A DNA stretch of 64,000 nt from Saprospiraceae bacterium (GTDB lineage: Bacteria > Bacteroidota > Bacteroidia > Chitinophagales > Saprospiraceae), in assembly GCA_028285085.1 (NCBI GenBank), contig JANQQI010000023.1, forward strand, positions 81,717 to 145,716. The letters are read 5' to 3'. The number at the start of each line of letters is the position of its first letter. Position 1 is the first letter of the stretch. The position numbers and the translations under genes are program-made. This document shows positions 1 through 7,582 of this stretch, piece after piece. The notes beneath the pieces are model-generated. The model was given only the letters and a program-made list of their open reading frames with translations, was not told where the DNA came from and did no database searches.

Positions 1-233
1 TGAATGCTCTCCATTTTGATCAAAGCCTCCGGATATAAAGTGGCTTCCAAAATTAGGCTGCGTATTTCTGTTGGATATAAAACCAGTGCATTGATTGCCT
101 CTTGTTCTTCGTCGACTAATTGACCAAGCAACTCCTTATCGGTTTGAGCGGTCGCTATCGTTGCCGAACTTACCAGAATAACAAAACTTAGCATTGTGCT
201 GATGAAAAAGAACCGATGCATACTTCTGAACAT
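1..233 (-). CDS. Secreted protein of unknown function, 5' part only
   Basis: An open frame on the minus strand runs off the left edge, so only the first 77 or so residues are visible and no stop is seen. It starts MFRSMHRFFFIST and has a clear hydrophobic signal segment ending near TATAQ, consistent with Sec export. The visible mature part reads ALVLYPTEIRSLILEATLYP, which faintly resembles the YP..L..ILxAxxYP pattern of DUF3300-type proteins; that is only an impression. The start could also be the Met at complement 219..221. It lies upstream of nothing on its own strand, and about 110 bp separate it from the response regulator stop. Function unknown. Confidence 0.6.
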   Translation of the reverse strand, partial: MFRSMHRFFFISTMLSFVILVSSATIATAQTDKELLGQLVDEEQEAINALVLYPTEIRSLILEATLYPEALIKMESI

Positions 234-344
234 TAATTCAGTAGTCAAGATGCGGTGATTGGCTCTTGAAAAAGATGATGATAGACAGTCTTTACGGTGA
301 TTTCTATCAACTTTGCTTACAAGCTGAGGCAAATAGCTGAGTGA

Positions 345-1400
345 CTAACTCGGGACTAAAGCCAGATGCTCTTCGTCGAGGACCGTAATCCGGCCATTGG
401 AATCCACGTCAATTAAGTTTTCGGATTTGAAATCTGTGAGCATTCGCGAAATGGACTCTTTGGTGGTGCCTACGATGCTGGCGAGATCTTCGCGTAGGAT
501 ATCAATCTTACAATCACCGGCGGCTTGGTATTGCCGGTTTAATTTGATTAACGCATCGGCGACTCGCTTGCGGATGGAATTGTAAGCCAGGCTAATCAAC
601 TGCTCTTCTTTTTCGGCAATATCACTCGTCAGCATTTTGATGAAGCGCGCCATGAAATCTCGGTTATTATTTAACAGCTCGAGGAATTCTTCCTTGGGAA
701 TGAAGCTAATCTCTGAGTCTTCGATGGCGGCGGCGGATTCTTCGTAGGGCCGATCCTTAAGCACTGCCTGAATACCCACAAAGTCGCGTGCTTGGTGAAT
801 ACCCGTGATAAAGGACTTGCCGTAGGTATTGGTGCGGAATGTTTTGACCTTACCATTATTGATGTAATAAAGGCGCTTAGGTTTTTCACCTTCACTGAAA
901 ACTAAATCCTTTTTTCGATAATAGTGATGTGATTTGGATCTGGCCAATTTTTCCAACTCCTCTTGTCCTTTTCGCTCGTCGGTGAGCGTCTTGGCGTACA
1001 TGAGATCAGCATCCCCGGTTTTGTCGAGCCGTTCGGCCTTCTTCAGCCGGGTTTCTACTACCTCTAGCAATTCATTGTGATCAAAAGGTTTGACCAGATA
1101 ATCATCTGCGCCGAGATTCATGCCGGTGCGAAAATCACTTTTTTCAGCTTTGGCGGTCAGGAAAATGAAAGGAATATTATTCGTTTGTGGCTTTTGGCTG
1201 AGAATCCGTAAGGTGCCGAATCCATCTAAACGGGGCATCATAATATCGCAAATAATGAGATCGGGAAGCTCGGCCATTGCTTTTTCGATGCCCTCGATAC
1301 CGTCTTGAGCGAAAATCACCTCATAGCCGGTCAGCTGGAGCAACTCCACGATATTATCACGAACATCGGAATTATCTTCAATGACTAATATTTTCTTCAT
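345..1400 (-). CDS. Response regulator with REC domain fused to a CRP/FNR-type effector
   Basis: 351 residues from MKKILVIEDN; the longer track start lies inside the kinase gene and is rejected. Residues 1-120 form a receiver domain with acidic pair E8-D9, phosphoacceptor D52 (IICDIMMPRLDG) and the VKPF lysine loop. A cyclic-nucleotide-binding-like barrel follows (LVFSEGEKPKRLYYINNGKV), then a C-terminal winged HTH with TTKESISRML. The E-S-x-x-R recognition helix is of the FNR/CRP type that reads TGA-containing dyads. There are no clustered cysteines for an FNR Fe-S centre, so sensing probably comes through phosphorylation. The start overlaps the 3' end of the kinase gene by 23 bp, showing translational coupling and a cognate pair. 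It is the candidate regulator of the TGATnnnnATCA sites found elsewhere in the window. Confidence 0.92.
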   Translation of the reverse strand: MKKILVIEDNSDVRDNIVELLQLTGYEVIFAQDGIEGIEKAMAELPDLIICDIMMPRLDGFGTLRILSQKPQTNNIPFIFLTAKAEKSDFRTGMNLGADDYLVKPFDHNELLEVVETRLKKAERLDKTGDADLMYAKTLTDERKGQEELEKLARSKSHHYYRKKDLVFSEGEKPKRLYYINNGKVKTFRTNTYGKSFITGIHQARDFVGIQAVLKDRPYEESAAAIEDSEISFIPKEEFLELLNNNRDFMARFIKMLTSDIAEKEEQLISLAYNSIRKRVADALIKLNRQYQAAGDCKIDILREDLASIVGTTKESISRMLTDFKSENLIDVDSNGRITVLDEEHLALVPS

Positions 1401-2682
1401 GATATTGGTTTTTTGGAATTTGGACCGTAAATAATGTGCCTTTGGCAATTTCACTGTGAAAAGTGATTTCACCCCTGAGTAATTCAACGTATCGCTTGGC
1501 AAGATTTAATCCTAACCCCGTGCCTTTGATATTGGTGACATTGCTGCCTCGGAAAAAGCGCGTGAATAAATGTGATTGTTCGGCGGTAGGAATGCCTATG
1601 CCTTCATCTTTTATTTTGATAATAAGGTGTTGGCCAGATAGCTCGCTTCGACAGTAAACGGTTGAGTTTTCCGGTGAATATTTAATGGCATTTGATAACA
1701 GATTGACCAGAATTAACTCTAGTAAATTCTGGTCCGAGTAGATCTTCTCAGGCATCTCGGGAGCAGCTTGAAATTCGATCTGCTGTCCGGGCTTTAACTG
1801 ATCACTGATTTGCTCGATGACTTTGCGGCAACAATCGCGCAAGTAGAATAAAGAAAAATTGGGTTGAATTTCATCGTGCTCCAAACTGCCGAGGGCGTTG
1901 AAATCATTCAGAATGCTCGTCAGATCGTTAACGGAGTGTCGGATGCGATGGAGGTGTTTGACTGCCTTTTCCGCTAGATTTTTATTTTGGTACATCTCAA
2001 CCAAGGCTGCCGAAGACAATATAGTACTCAAAGGCGTGCGGAATTCGTGCGAGGTCATCGTGATGAACTGCGATTTGAGTTCGTTGAGTTCTTTTTCTTT
2101 CTCCAGAGCGACCCGGATTTCTCTTTCCGTCGCGCGCAGCAAATCCTCCACTTTTTTGCGCTCTTTGACCTCGGATTCCAGCTTTTTGTTAGTCTGCATG
2201 AGCTTTTCCAATGCTGCGTTGATCTCGTTGGTCCGCTGTTCTACGCGTTCTTCCAACTCAGCGTTGAGCTGTTTGATCTGTGCTTCGGCTTTTTTCTGCT
2301 CGCTCAAATCGTGAATAATACCGGTGAAAACACGCTGCCCATTCAGCTGAATTTCACTGACACTCAGACGCAGGGCGAAGGTCGTTCCGTCTTTTCTTCG
2401 CCCCTCGGTTTCGCGGCCAATGCCAATGATCTTTTTTTCACCAGTTTCGTAGTAATTTTTCATATAGCCATCGTGCCGCGACCGATGGGGTGTGGCCATT
2501 AATATGCTAATGTTTTGACCAATGAGTTCTTCTGAAGTGTACTGAAACAATGCCGTAATTGCCGGATTCACAAGCCGGATAACACCGCCTTCGTCAATGG
2601 CAATAATGCCATCAATAGCTGTTTGGAATATGGCTTGTAGTAACACCAATGGATTGACACGTTCAGATTTTAAGAAATCCAT
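1378..2682 (-). CDS. FixL-like PAS sensor histidine kinase, probable heme oxygen sensor
   Basis: 434 residues. An N-terminal PAS domain (about 12-130) carries the FixL signature: RSRHDGYMKNY followed by KIIGIGRE. Aligned by eye to Bradyrhizobium FixL, H70 falls on the proximal heme ligand (H200) and R90 on the distal arginine (R220) that senses bound O2, with the same 20-residue spacing. A long coiled coil (about 127-205) leads to the HisKA motif TSHEFRTPL with phosphoacceptor H212, then the N box NLLSNAIKYS, DEGIGIP and GTGLGL of the ATPase domain. No transmembrane segment is seen, so it is probably cytosolic. It overlaps the response regulator gene. Heme binding is inferred from sequence; it could be a heme-less PAS, but the ligand set argues against that. 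Confidence 0.92.
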   Translation of the reverse strand: MDFLKSERVNPLVLLQAIFQTAIDGIIAIDEGGVIRLVNPAITALFQYTSEELIGQNISILMATPHRSRHDGYMKNYYETGEKKIIGIGRETEGRRKDGTTFALRLSVSEIQLNGQRVFTGIIHDLSEQKKAEAQIKQLNAELEERVEQRTNEINAALEKLMQTNKKLESEVKERKKVEDLLRATEREIRVALEKEKELNELKSQFITMTSHEFRTPLSTILSSAALVEMYQNKNLAEKAVKHLHRIRHSVNDLTSILNDFNALGSLEHDEIQPNFSLFYLRDCCRKVIEQISDQLKPGQQIEFQAAPEMPEKIYSDQNLLELILVNLLSNAIKYSPENSTVYCRSELSGQHLIIKIKDEGIGIPTAEQSHLFTRFFRGSNVTNIKGTGLGLNLAKRYVELLRGEITFHSEIAKGTLFTVQIPKNQYHEENISH

Positions 2683-2907
2683 TTAAACCGGGTTGAAAGG
2701 TGTATTTCCTGAAATAAGGATATTAAATAATTAAAGGCGGTCTATTACAATCACTATAACTTTCAAATCACCTCTTTTAGACCGTTATACAAAAAATGGA
2801 AGTGGCTTAGAATAAATTGAGCTCCGATTTATTAAAAACCAAAGCGTGCTTCTAAGCCAGTAGAACCATAATGAGGTTAAAGAAAGTGGATTGTGGAATG
2901 AGAAAGA

Positions 2908-2921
2908 ATGATAAATGTCAT
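2908..2921. promoter_or_regulatory. FNR/CRP-type dyad upstream of the CBS gene
   Basis: ATGATAAATGTCAT has the form TGAT-N4-GTCA, one base away from a perfect TGAT-N4-ATCA dyad. It is centred about 86 bp before the CBS-protein start at 3001. It also argues against the longer track start at 2908, which would place the site inside the coding region. Confidence 0.55.
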
Positions 2922-3000
2922 CTTTTGGGATGATAAATGCTCGTCCAGTAAGATTTTAGTTGGATTATCTTGGTGCTATTCATTCGCAAAACATAATAAA

Positions 3001-3432
3001 ATGGATTTACAGCAACCTATTTCATCCTTGATGACCACCGAATTGAAAGTCTTGGAACCTTCTGATAAGCTATTGGCTGCTAAGGAGTTATTTGATACTT
3101 ACTCCATTCATCATATTCCAGTCATACAAGGAACCACTCTAGTCGGTATCCTAAGTAAAGTCGATTATTTATACTATCTCAAGCCCATCTCCCCGGAGAG
3201 CAAAGAACAATATATAAATGATATAAAATTGAAAAATTATTCTATCGGCGAAGTCATGTCGAAACGTATTATTTCGGCTGCACCTACGGATACCCTCAAA
3301 ACGGCGTTAGAAATATTTAGCGAAAACCTCTTCCATGCCATTCCTGTCGTGGACAATGGTCGCTTAGTAGGGATCATTACCACCCACGATATCATATTTC
3401 GTTTATTGCACCCGGCCAGGACAATGTCTTGA
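3001..3432 (+). CDS. Tandem CBS-domain protein
   Basis: 143 residues from MDLQQPISSLM; the upstream in-frame ATG at 2908 gives an unlikely 31-residue extension that crosses a regulatory dyad. Two CBS motifs fill the protein: about 8-60 (MTTELKVLEPSDKLLAAKELF ... IPVIQGTTLVGILSKVDYL) and about 84-140 (MSKRIISAAPTDTLKTALEIF ... IPVVDNGRLVGIITTHDII). Such stand-alone pairs normally bind adenine nucleotides and act as energy-sensing modules; no effector domain is attached. A strong hairpin follows the gene. Its position next to an oxygen-sensing two-component system and a Usp suggests a role in the stress or microaerobic response; this is inference. Confidence 0.88.
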   Translation: MDLQQPISSLMTTELKVLEPSDKLLAAKELFDTYSIHHIPVIQGTTLVGILSKVDYLYYLKPISPESKEQYINDIKLKNYSIGEVMSKRIISAAPTDTLKTALEIFSENLFHAIPVVDNGRLVGIITTHDIIFRLLHPARTMS

Positions 3433-3461
3433 TAACTTACCGGTTATTTCTCAACGCTAAG

Positions 3462-3490
3462 ATGCCCAATGTCACTCCGACATTGGGCAT
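3462..3490 (+). terminator. Hairpin terminator after the CBS gene
   Basis: A perfect 12-bp stem (ATGCCCAATGTC / GACATTGGGCAT) with loop ACTCC starts 30 bp after the CBS stop. The T-run is short (TGTT). It sits between convergent genes and may act in both directions. Confidence 0.7.
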
Positions 3491-3568
3491 TGTTAATTAT
3501 CTAACCCTGTAAGTATAAAAAACCAAATAAAAGGTTGTAAAGGCAAAATCGATGGCCATTGATTTCAA

Positions 3569-3934
3569 TCACGCACACTTGTCCCCCATAATGCGCCCAC
3601 GATTATTCTGTTCTTCCAGCGTCCAGATATCGGTAGCCCAGGTTTGGAGCCATTTGCCGTAGGATTTACGATATACCTGTACGTGTAAACCAAATGCCCT
3701 AGCGAAGTAGAGCTCAAGGTCGCCTACCTTCTGATCGCTATTTAGAGGGATGTAACTAATACCGGTTATCGGCTGGATTTGGCCGATCGTCAACTCTGGG
3801 TCTAGCCGAGTAGCGTCCGCCGAAATTTGTCCGAATGGCTGTTCGGATTGAAAAAATGCCAGCTGAAGGAATGGATACCTTTGATTGAATTCAGTTTGGA
3901 GATCTTTTAATTTGCGGTCGTTTGAAATTTTCAT
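3569..3934 (-). CDS. Small conserved protein, paralogue of the one at 54032
   Basis: 121 residues from MKISNDRKLKDLQ. The track adds two residues (ML); I prefer the inner Met because the paralogue begins MNILDSKKITEIQ at the matching place. The two proteins share the N-terminal pattern (K-x-x-x-x-Q-x-E-F-N) and a C-terminal block: VQVYRKSYGKWLQTWATDIWTLEEQN here and VQVFRRSGSIWLQTTSTDSWTLTEQN there. No signal peptide or membrane helix. I do not recognise a named family. Both copies lie beside Usp genes, and this one has two FNR-type dyads about 170-200 bp upstream, so a stress-regulon role is likely but its activity is unknown. Confidence 0.85.
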   Translation of the reverse strand: MKISNDRKLKDLQTEFNQRYPFLQLAFFQSEQPFGQISADATRLDPELTIGQIQPITGISYIPLNSDQKVGDLELYFARAFGLHVQVYRKSYGKWLQTWATDIWTLEEQNNRGRIMGDKCA

Positions 3935-4101
3935 AAGCATGGCTTTTGAAAAATGTATTAGTTAATACAAGTTGCGCTTAGCTAAAAGAGAGGTTATTTG
4001 TCGTATTATTTCCTTAACTGCAACTTGGGTTAATTGGTAGTCACTAACCGCTGAAATGGTTATTATATGTGGCAAGGTACGCTCTCTTGTCGTATCGTTT
4101 T

Positions 4102-4115
4102 TTGATTCCTGTCAA
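4102..4115. promoter_or_regulatory. FNR/CRP-type dyad (variant)
   Basis: TTGATTCCTGTCAA matches TTGAT-N4-ATCAA except for one G. It lies upstream of the small-protein gene that starts at 3934 on the minus strand, and 9 bp from a perfect dyad. Confidence 0.5.
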
Positions 4116-4123
4116 TGAACTGT

Positions 4124-4137
4124 TTGATCTTTATCAT
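4124..4137. promoter_or_regulatory. FNR/CRP-type dyad (perfect core)
   Basis: TTGATCTTTATCAT contains a perfect TGAT-N4-ATCA core. It overlaps the stop codon of the Usp gene (4134..4136) and is upstream of the small-protein gene on the same strand, so it may give that gene its own promoter. Confidence 0.55.
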
Positions 4138-4973
4138 GTCTTCATGACGAGCATTGGTATCTCTGTTTTTCTCGCCATTTTTTGCGTATAGCTGGGGCGG
4201 AAAAGTCGATCGATGAAGGAGCGCTCGGGACGAAACATCACCAGCAGATCAATCTCAAAGTTTGTCATGAATTCGTTTAGCTTATTTTCAAGCTTGTTAC
4301 TGGTCAGGTGATGAAATTGCGTCTGCAGCCCCAAGGGATGGGATTCAAAATAGGCTCTGAGTTCTTTAAATAGAATGCCTTCATCTGCCTCCTCCTCCTT
4401 TTTACTGATATGTACGATATGAAAAACGGCGCTCAAAGGCGCCAGTAATTGAGAGGCCTTCCAAATTTCAAACGGGTCTGAGGCTTGGATGTCCGTCGCA
4501 TAAGCGATGGTGTGCAAGGGCTGGATATCGGCCTGTTCGGGAATGATGAGCACCGGACAATCCACTCTGGCAATGACACCGCTGCTGACGGTGCCCAGGA
4601 TTTTTTCAATCGTACTGTGCGTACCTTGCGTACCCATAATCACCAAATCAGGCGAATGCGCTTCCACCCATTTCTGGATTATGGCCACCGGACCACCCAC
4701 TTCGACCGAATGTGTGATTTTGGGCGGCGACTTTAGCTGATTACTGACTTGACTCAGGCCATAAGCCACATAATTATCCATGACTTCCCGGGCGGCTTCG
4801 GCCTTCGAACTGATCACATCAGCGGCTAAGGCTGGAATATCGAGGGTATCGGCAATGGGATAAACAACGTGTAGAACGTGCAGCTCCGCTTGTGTTTTAT
4901 CCGCAAAAATCAAGGCGTGTCGAAAGGCATTCTGGGCCGTTTCTGAAAAATCGGTAGGGACTAATATTTTCAT
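4134..4973 (-). CDS. Tandem-domain universal stress protein (UspA family)
   Basis: 279 residues, two Usp domains. Domain 1 begins MKILVPTDFSETAQNAF and has a complete ATP-binding motif G-x2-G-x9-G-T (GTQGTHSTIEKILGT), ending CPVLIIPE. Domain 2 (about 153-279, from TIAYATDI) lacks that glycine motif and is probably structural. Cytosolic. Family members bind ATP and help cells survive growth arrest or oxygen limitation. A dyad TGAC-N4-ATCA lies about 90 bp upstream. It is transcribed towards the small conserved gene at 3569, and the same Usp/small-protein pairing recurs at 53-54 kb. Confidence 0.92.
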   Translation of the reverse strand: MKILVPTDFSETAQNAFRHALIFADKTQAELHVLHVVYPIADTLDIPALAADVISSKAEAAREVMDNYVAYGLSQVSNQLKSPPKITHSVEVGGPVAIIQKWVEAHSPDLVIMGTQGTHSTIEKILGTVSSGVIARVDCPVLIIPEQADIQPLHTIAYATDIQASDPFEIWKASQLLAPLSAVFHIVHISKKEEEADEGILFKELRAYFESHPLGLQTQFHHLTSNKLENKLNEFMTNFEIDLLVMFRPERSFIDRLFRPSYTQKMARKTEIPMLVMKT

Positions 4974-5057
4974 GTTGGATCAATTGAAATTCGTCAAAAA
5001 GACGTTGAAAATTGCTGTTCTGATTCCACAAGGTAAAGGAAGCCGGTTCATCCTCCG

Positions 5058-5093
5058 GTGACCTAAATCATTTTGCTCGGTGATTAAATTCAT
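5058..5093. promoter_or_regulatory. Two FNR/CRP-like dyads upstream of Usp
   Basis: GTGACCTAAATCAT (5058-5071; TGAC-N4-ATCA) is followed by a weaker TGAT-N4-TTCA at 5081-5092. They lie 85-120 bp before the Usp start at 4973 and in the divergent region shared with the lipoprotein at 5159. The first reads TGAT-N4-GTCA on the other strand, the same variant as before the CBS gene. Confidence 0.45.
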
Positions 5094-5158
5094 CGAGACC
5101 GCTAGCGAAAATCAATGTAAAGCGACCAAACAAGCTGGAAATTGACCTAAAAAGCCAT

Positions 5159-5836
5159 ATGAGATATTTCCTTTATGCAATGTTATTGCTGCTTGGCCTC
5201 ACATTTTTCTATTCTTGTGTACCGGCAGTCGTTTTTGAGGAACCTCAGCCTCAAGGGGCCGAGACACACTCATCTTTTCCCATGATGTACCGCGGTACTT
5301 TCTTATGTAGCTCCGATAGCGCCATTGTATGGATCACGGATAAGTTGGTTTATAAAGAGAAAACCTACTCAGTGACGATGACACAGGTGGAAGTGAATGA
5401 AACGGAAGGCGTTGAATTAATTGGCGACCAACTCTACATCGAATCGATTAACGATCCGGTGAAGGTGGTGACTCAAGGCGACTCCGTTTTTGCCAATGTG
5501 ACCTTACGAGACACCTTGTTTCATCTTGGTAAGGATCAAGTGTTGACCCAATTTCGTGGCCATCAATTACTCAATCGGCAGCTGAAGAGTGGCGATTGGG
5601 AAGTGATGATCCTAAGCATTAATTACGACTTTGATCTCATTCTATCTAAGGCCGTTGAACCCGAAGATCTCGAACAACTTGAATCCATTACGCCCGTCGA
5701 GGATTTGTCACGTGGGGATACGGTCCAATATCGTATTTCACCTTCGGTTTATGAATTCAACCAGATTCTCGAAGAGCAGCTAATTTTTGAGCCTTGCGAC
5801 TATTATGAGCGCGTGCGTTTATCCATCGAAATCTAA
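5159..5836 (+). CDS. Lipoprotein of unknown function
   Basis: 225 residues. The N terminus MRYFLYAMLLLLGLTFFYSC is a type II signal peptide with lipobox FYSC, so the mature protein is probably anchored in the envelope by Cys20. The rest is rich in alternating hydrophobic and polar stretches suggestive of beta structure (YSVTMTQVEVNETEG, QLYIESINDPVKVVTQGDSV). I do not recognise a domain. It ends 5 bp before the P-loop kinase gene, so the two are probably cotranscribed, though the functions need not be linked. Confidence 0.8.
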   Translation: MRYFLYAMLLLLGLTFFYSCVPAVVFEEPQPQGAETHSSFPMMYRGTFLCSSDSAIVWITDKLVYKEKTYSVTMTQVEVNETEGVELIGDQLYIESINDPVKVVTQGDSVFANVTLRDTLFHLGKDQVLTQFRGHQLLNRQLKSGDWEVMILSINYDFDLILSKAVEPEDLEQLESITPVEDLSRGDTVQYRISPSVYEFNQILEEQLIFEPCDYYERVRLSIEI

Positions 5837-5841
5837 ATCCC

Positions 5842-6360
5842 ATGTCGAAGCCCAAATTGATCCTCGTTGTCGGCTTGCCAGGAACCGGGAAAACCACCTT
5901 CGCAAGCGTACTGTCAGAGTCCCTGTCGATGGTGCATTTAAATAGCGATAAAATTCGAGCTGCCATGGGGCAGCGGGGGCAATATAATGCTGAAGCCAAA
6001 GCGCAGATTTACCATGAGCTAGTTAACCAATGTGAGGTTCATTTGCAAGAAGGTGAAAGTGTCATTGTTGATGCTACCTTTTATAAGGACACCTTAAGGC
6101 AGCCCTATCAAAAGATGGCGGAACAATACAGTTTACCAATTTATTGGATAGAATTACGGGCGGAAGAAACGATTATTCGAGCCAGGGTAGAGCAGAAAAG
6201 AAAATATAGTGAGGCTGATTTTTTAGTGTATAAAAAGATAAAGAAAGAATTTGAGCCATTGAATTATCTTCGCTTAAGCTTGCGCTCGGATTTATTGAGC
6301 TTAGAAGAAATGGTAGAAAAAGCTAAGGAGTATACTTCGATTTTGTTAAATGCCCAATGA
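5842..6360 (+). CDS. P-loop small-molecule kinase (AAA_33/zeta-like)
   Basis: 172 residues. A Walker A motif GLPGTGKTT sits at residues 11-19, followed by LNSDKIRAAM, the substrate-side DxxR pattern of this kinase group, and a Walker-B-like strand SVIVDATF. It matches the ATP-binding half of the COG0645/COG2187 bifunctional proteins. In many bacteria these two parts are fused, with the phosphotransferase-like part first; here they are separate adjacent genes in the reverse order, 9 bp apart. Substrate unknown. Confidence 0.85.
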   Translation: MSKPKLILVVGLPGTGKTTFASVLSESLSMVHLNSDKIRAAMGQRGQYNAEAKAQIYHELVNQCEVHLQEGESVIVDATFYKDTLRQPYQKMAEQYSLPIYWIELRAEETIIRARVEQKRKYSEADFLVYKKIKKEFEPLNYLRLSLRSDLLSLEEMVEKAKEYTSILLNAQ

Positions 6361-6369
6361 ATTTAATTC

Positions 6370-7419
6370 ATGACCGAAGTACAAATAAAACAATTACTGA
6401 CCAGTGGAGCCTTTGCTGATTATTCTGAATCACTTGAGCTCGTTGAGACGCATATTTCGTGGGTGATTCTGACGGCTGAATTTGCGTATAAGATTAAAAA
6501 GCCACTCGACTTTTCTTTCCTGGATTTTTCAACGCTCGAAAAACGCTATCATTATTGTCTTCGAGAATTGAAACTCAATCAACGGTTAGCGCCGAGTATC
6601 TATTTGGCAGTTGTCCCCATCCGCGTAAATGCCGGAGGTATTCCTGAATTGGATGGTCCTGAGGGGCAGGTTATTGACTACGCCGTGAAAATGAAACGCC
6701 TGGATCGGCGCTACCAAATGGACGTACTACTTACCAAAGAGCAAGTGACGAAGTCGCAGATGCAACAATTGGCTGATCAATTGGCTCATTTTCATGCTCA
6801 CGCTGATCGAGTGGATACGCCATTTGATATGGATCAAATGCAGTCTGACTTTGCGGACATTCGACAGCTTAACCCGCTGATAGCAGCATCTTTTGGACAA
6901 AAAGCGGTTGAGGTAATTAACGAAGCGATCAATTTCTCAGCGCATTTCTTGCAACAGCATATGTCTCGTTTTCAAGAACGCCAGCAAAAAGGTTTTATAG
7001 TGGACGGGCATGGTGATCTACACACCGAAAATATATTCTTACTCGATGAGCCCGTTATTTTTGATTGTATAGAATTTAGCGATGAATTACGTCAAGTTGA
7101 TGTTTTAAATGAATTGGCTTTTTTGTGTATGGATTTGGAAGCCAACAATCGTATAGATTTAGCGAATTATTTTTTAATGGCTTATCTAAAAAGGTATCCC
7201 GCTATTTTTGATGAAGTGGATCAACTTATTTTTCAGTACTACAAATTGTACCGCACAAATGTGCGACTAAAAGTTAATTTATATAAAGGGATGCAAAGTG
7301 CAAATTCGAAACAGTCGCAAGAGCATATGGATCTAGCGATTCAATATTTTATGCTGCTAAAAAAGTATTTGTCTTCATTTACCAAGATCAATCAACGATC
7401 AAGTTCTGCATCCTTTTGA
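6370..7419 (+). CDS. Aminoglycoside-phosphotransferase-like kinase (COG2187 type)
   Basis: 349 residues with a protein-kinase-like APH fold. The N lobe includes VILTAEFAYKIKKPLDFSFLDFS; the catalytic loop HGDLHTENIF starts at H214 with catalytic D216, and the metal-binding segment is FDCIEFSDELRQVD. This is the pattern of COG2187 proteins, which are usually one half of a fused protein with the P-loop kinase found just upstream. There is no evidence that it acts on antibiotics. The two genes form an operon with the lipoprotein gene before them. Confidence 0.85.
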   Translation: MTEVQIKQLLTSGAFADYSESLELVETHISWVILTAEFAYKIKKPLDFSFLDFSTLEKRYHYCLRELKLNQRLAPSIYLAVVPIRVNAGGIPELDGPEGQVIDYAVKMKRLDRRYQMDVLLTKEQVTKSQMQQLADQLAHFHAHADRVDTPFDMDQMQSDFADIRQLNPLIAASFGQKAVEVINEAINFSAHFLQQHMSRFQERQQKGFIVDGHGDLHTENIFLLDEPVIFDCIEFSDELRQVDVLNELAFLCMDLEANNRIDLANYFLMAYLKRYPAIFDEVDQLIFQYYKLYRTNVRLKVNLYKGMQSANSKQSQEHMDLAIQYFMLLKKYLSSFTKINQRSSSASF

Positions 7420-7582
7420 TAGTCCTTTCTGTTTTTGTGCAAGTATCATTTATTAGTAATGCTTGAGTTTATCTTAAATTAAAAAAATATTTTAACGCCT
7501 GTCGTTACCTTTTCTCATCTTTCGGGACATTAGTCTGAAGTCGCGCGTGATTTCACATTTTTTAATAAAAAAATATAATAAT

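Noticed and set aside
6370-7419. Aminoglycoside resistance gene
   Set aside because: The APH fold belongs to the COG2187 type normally paired with a P-loop kinase; nothing points to antibiotics.
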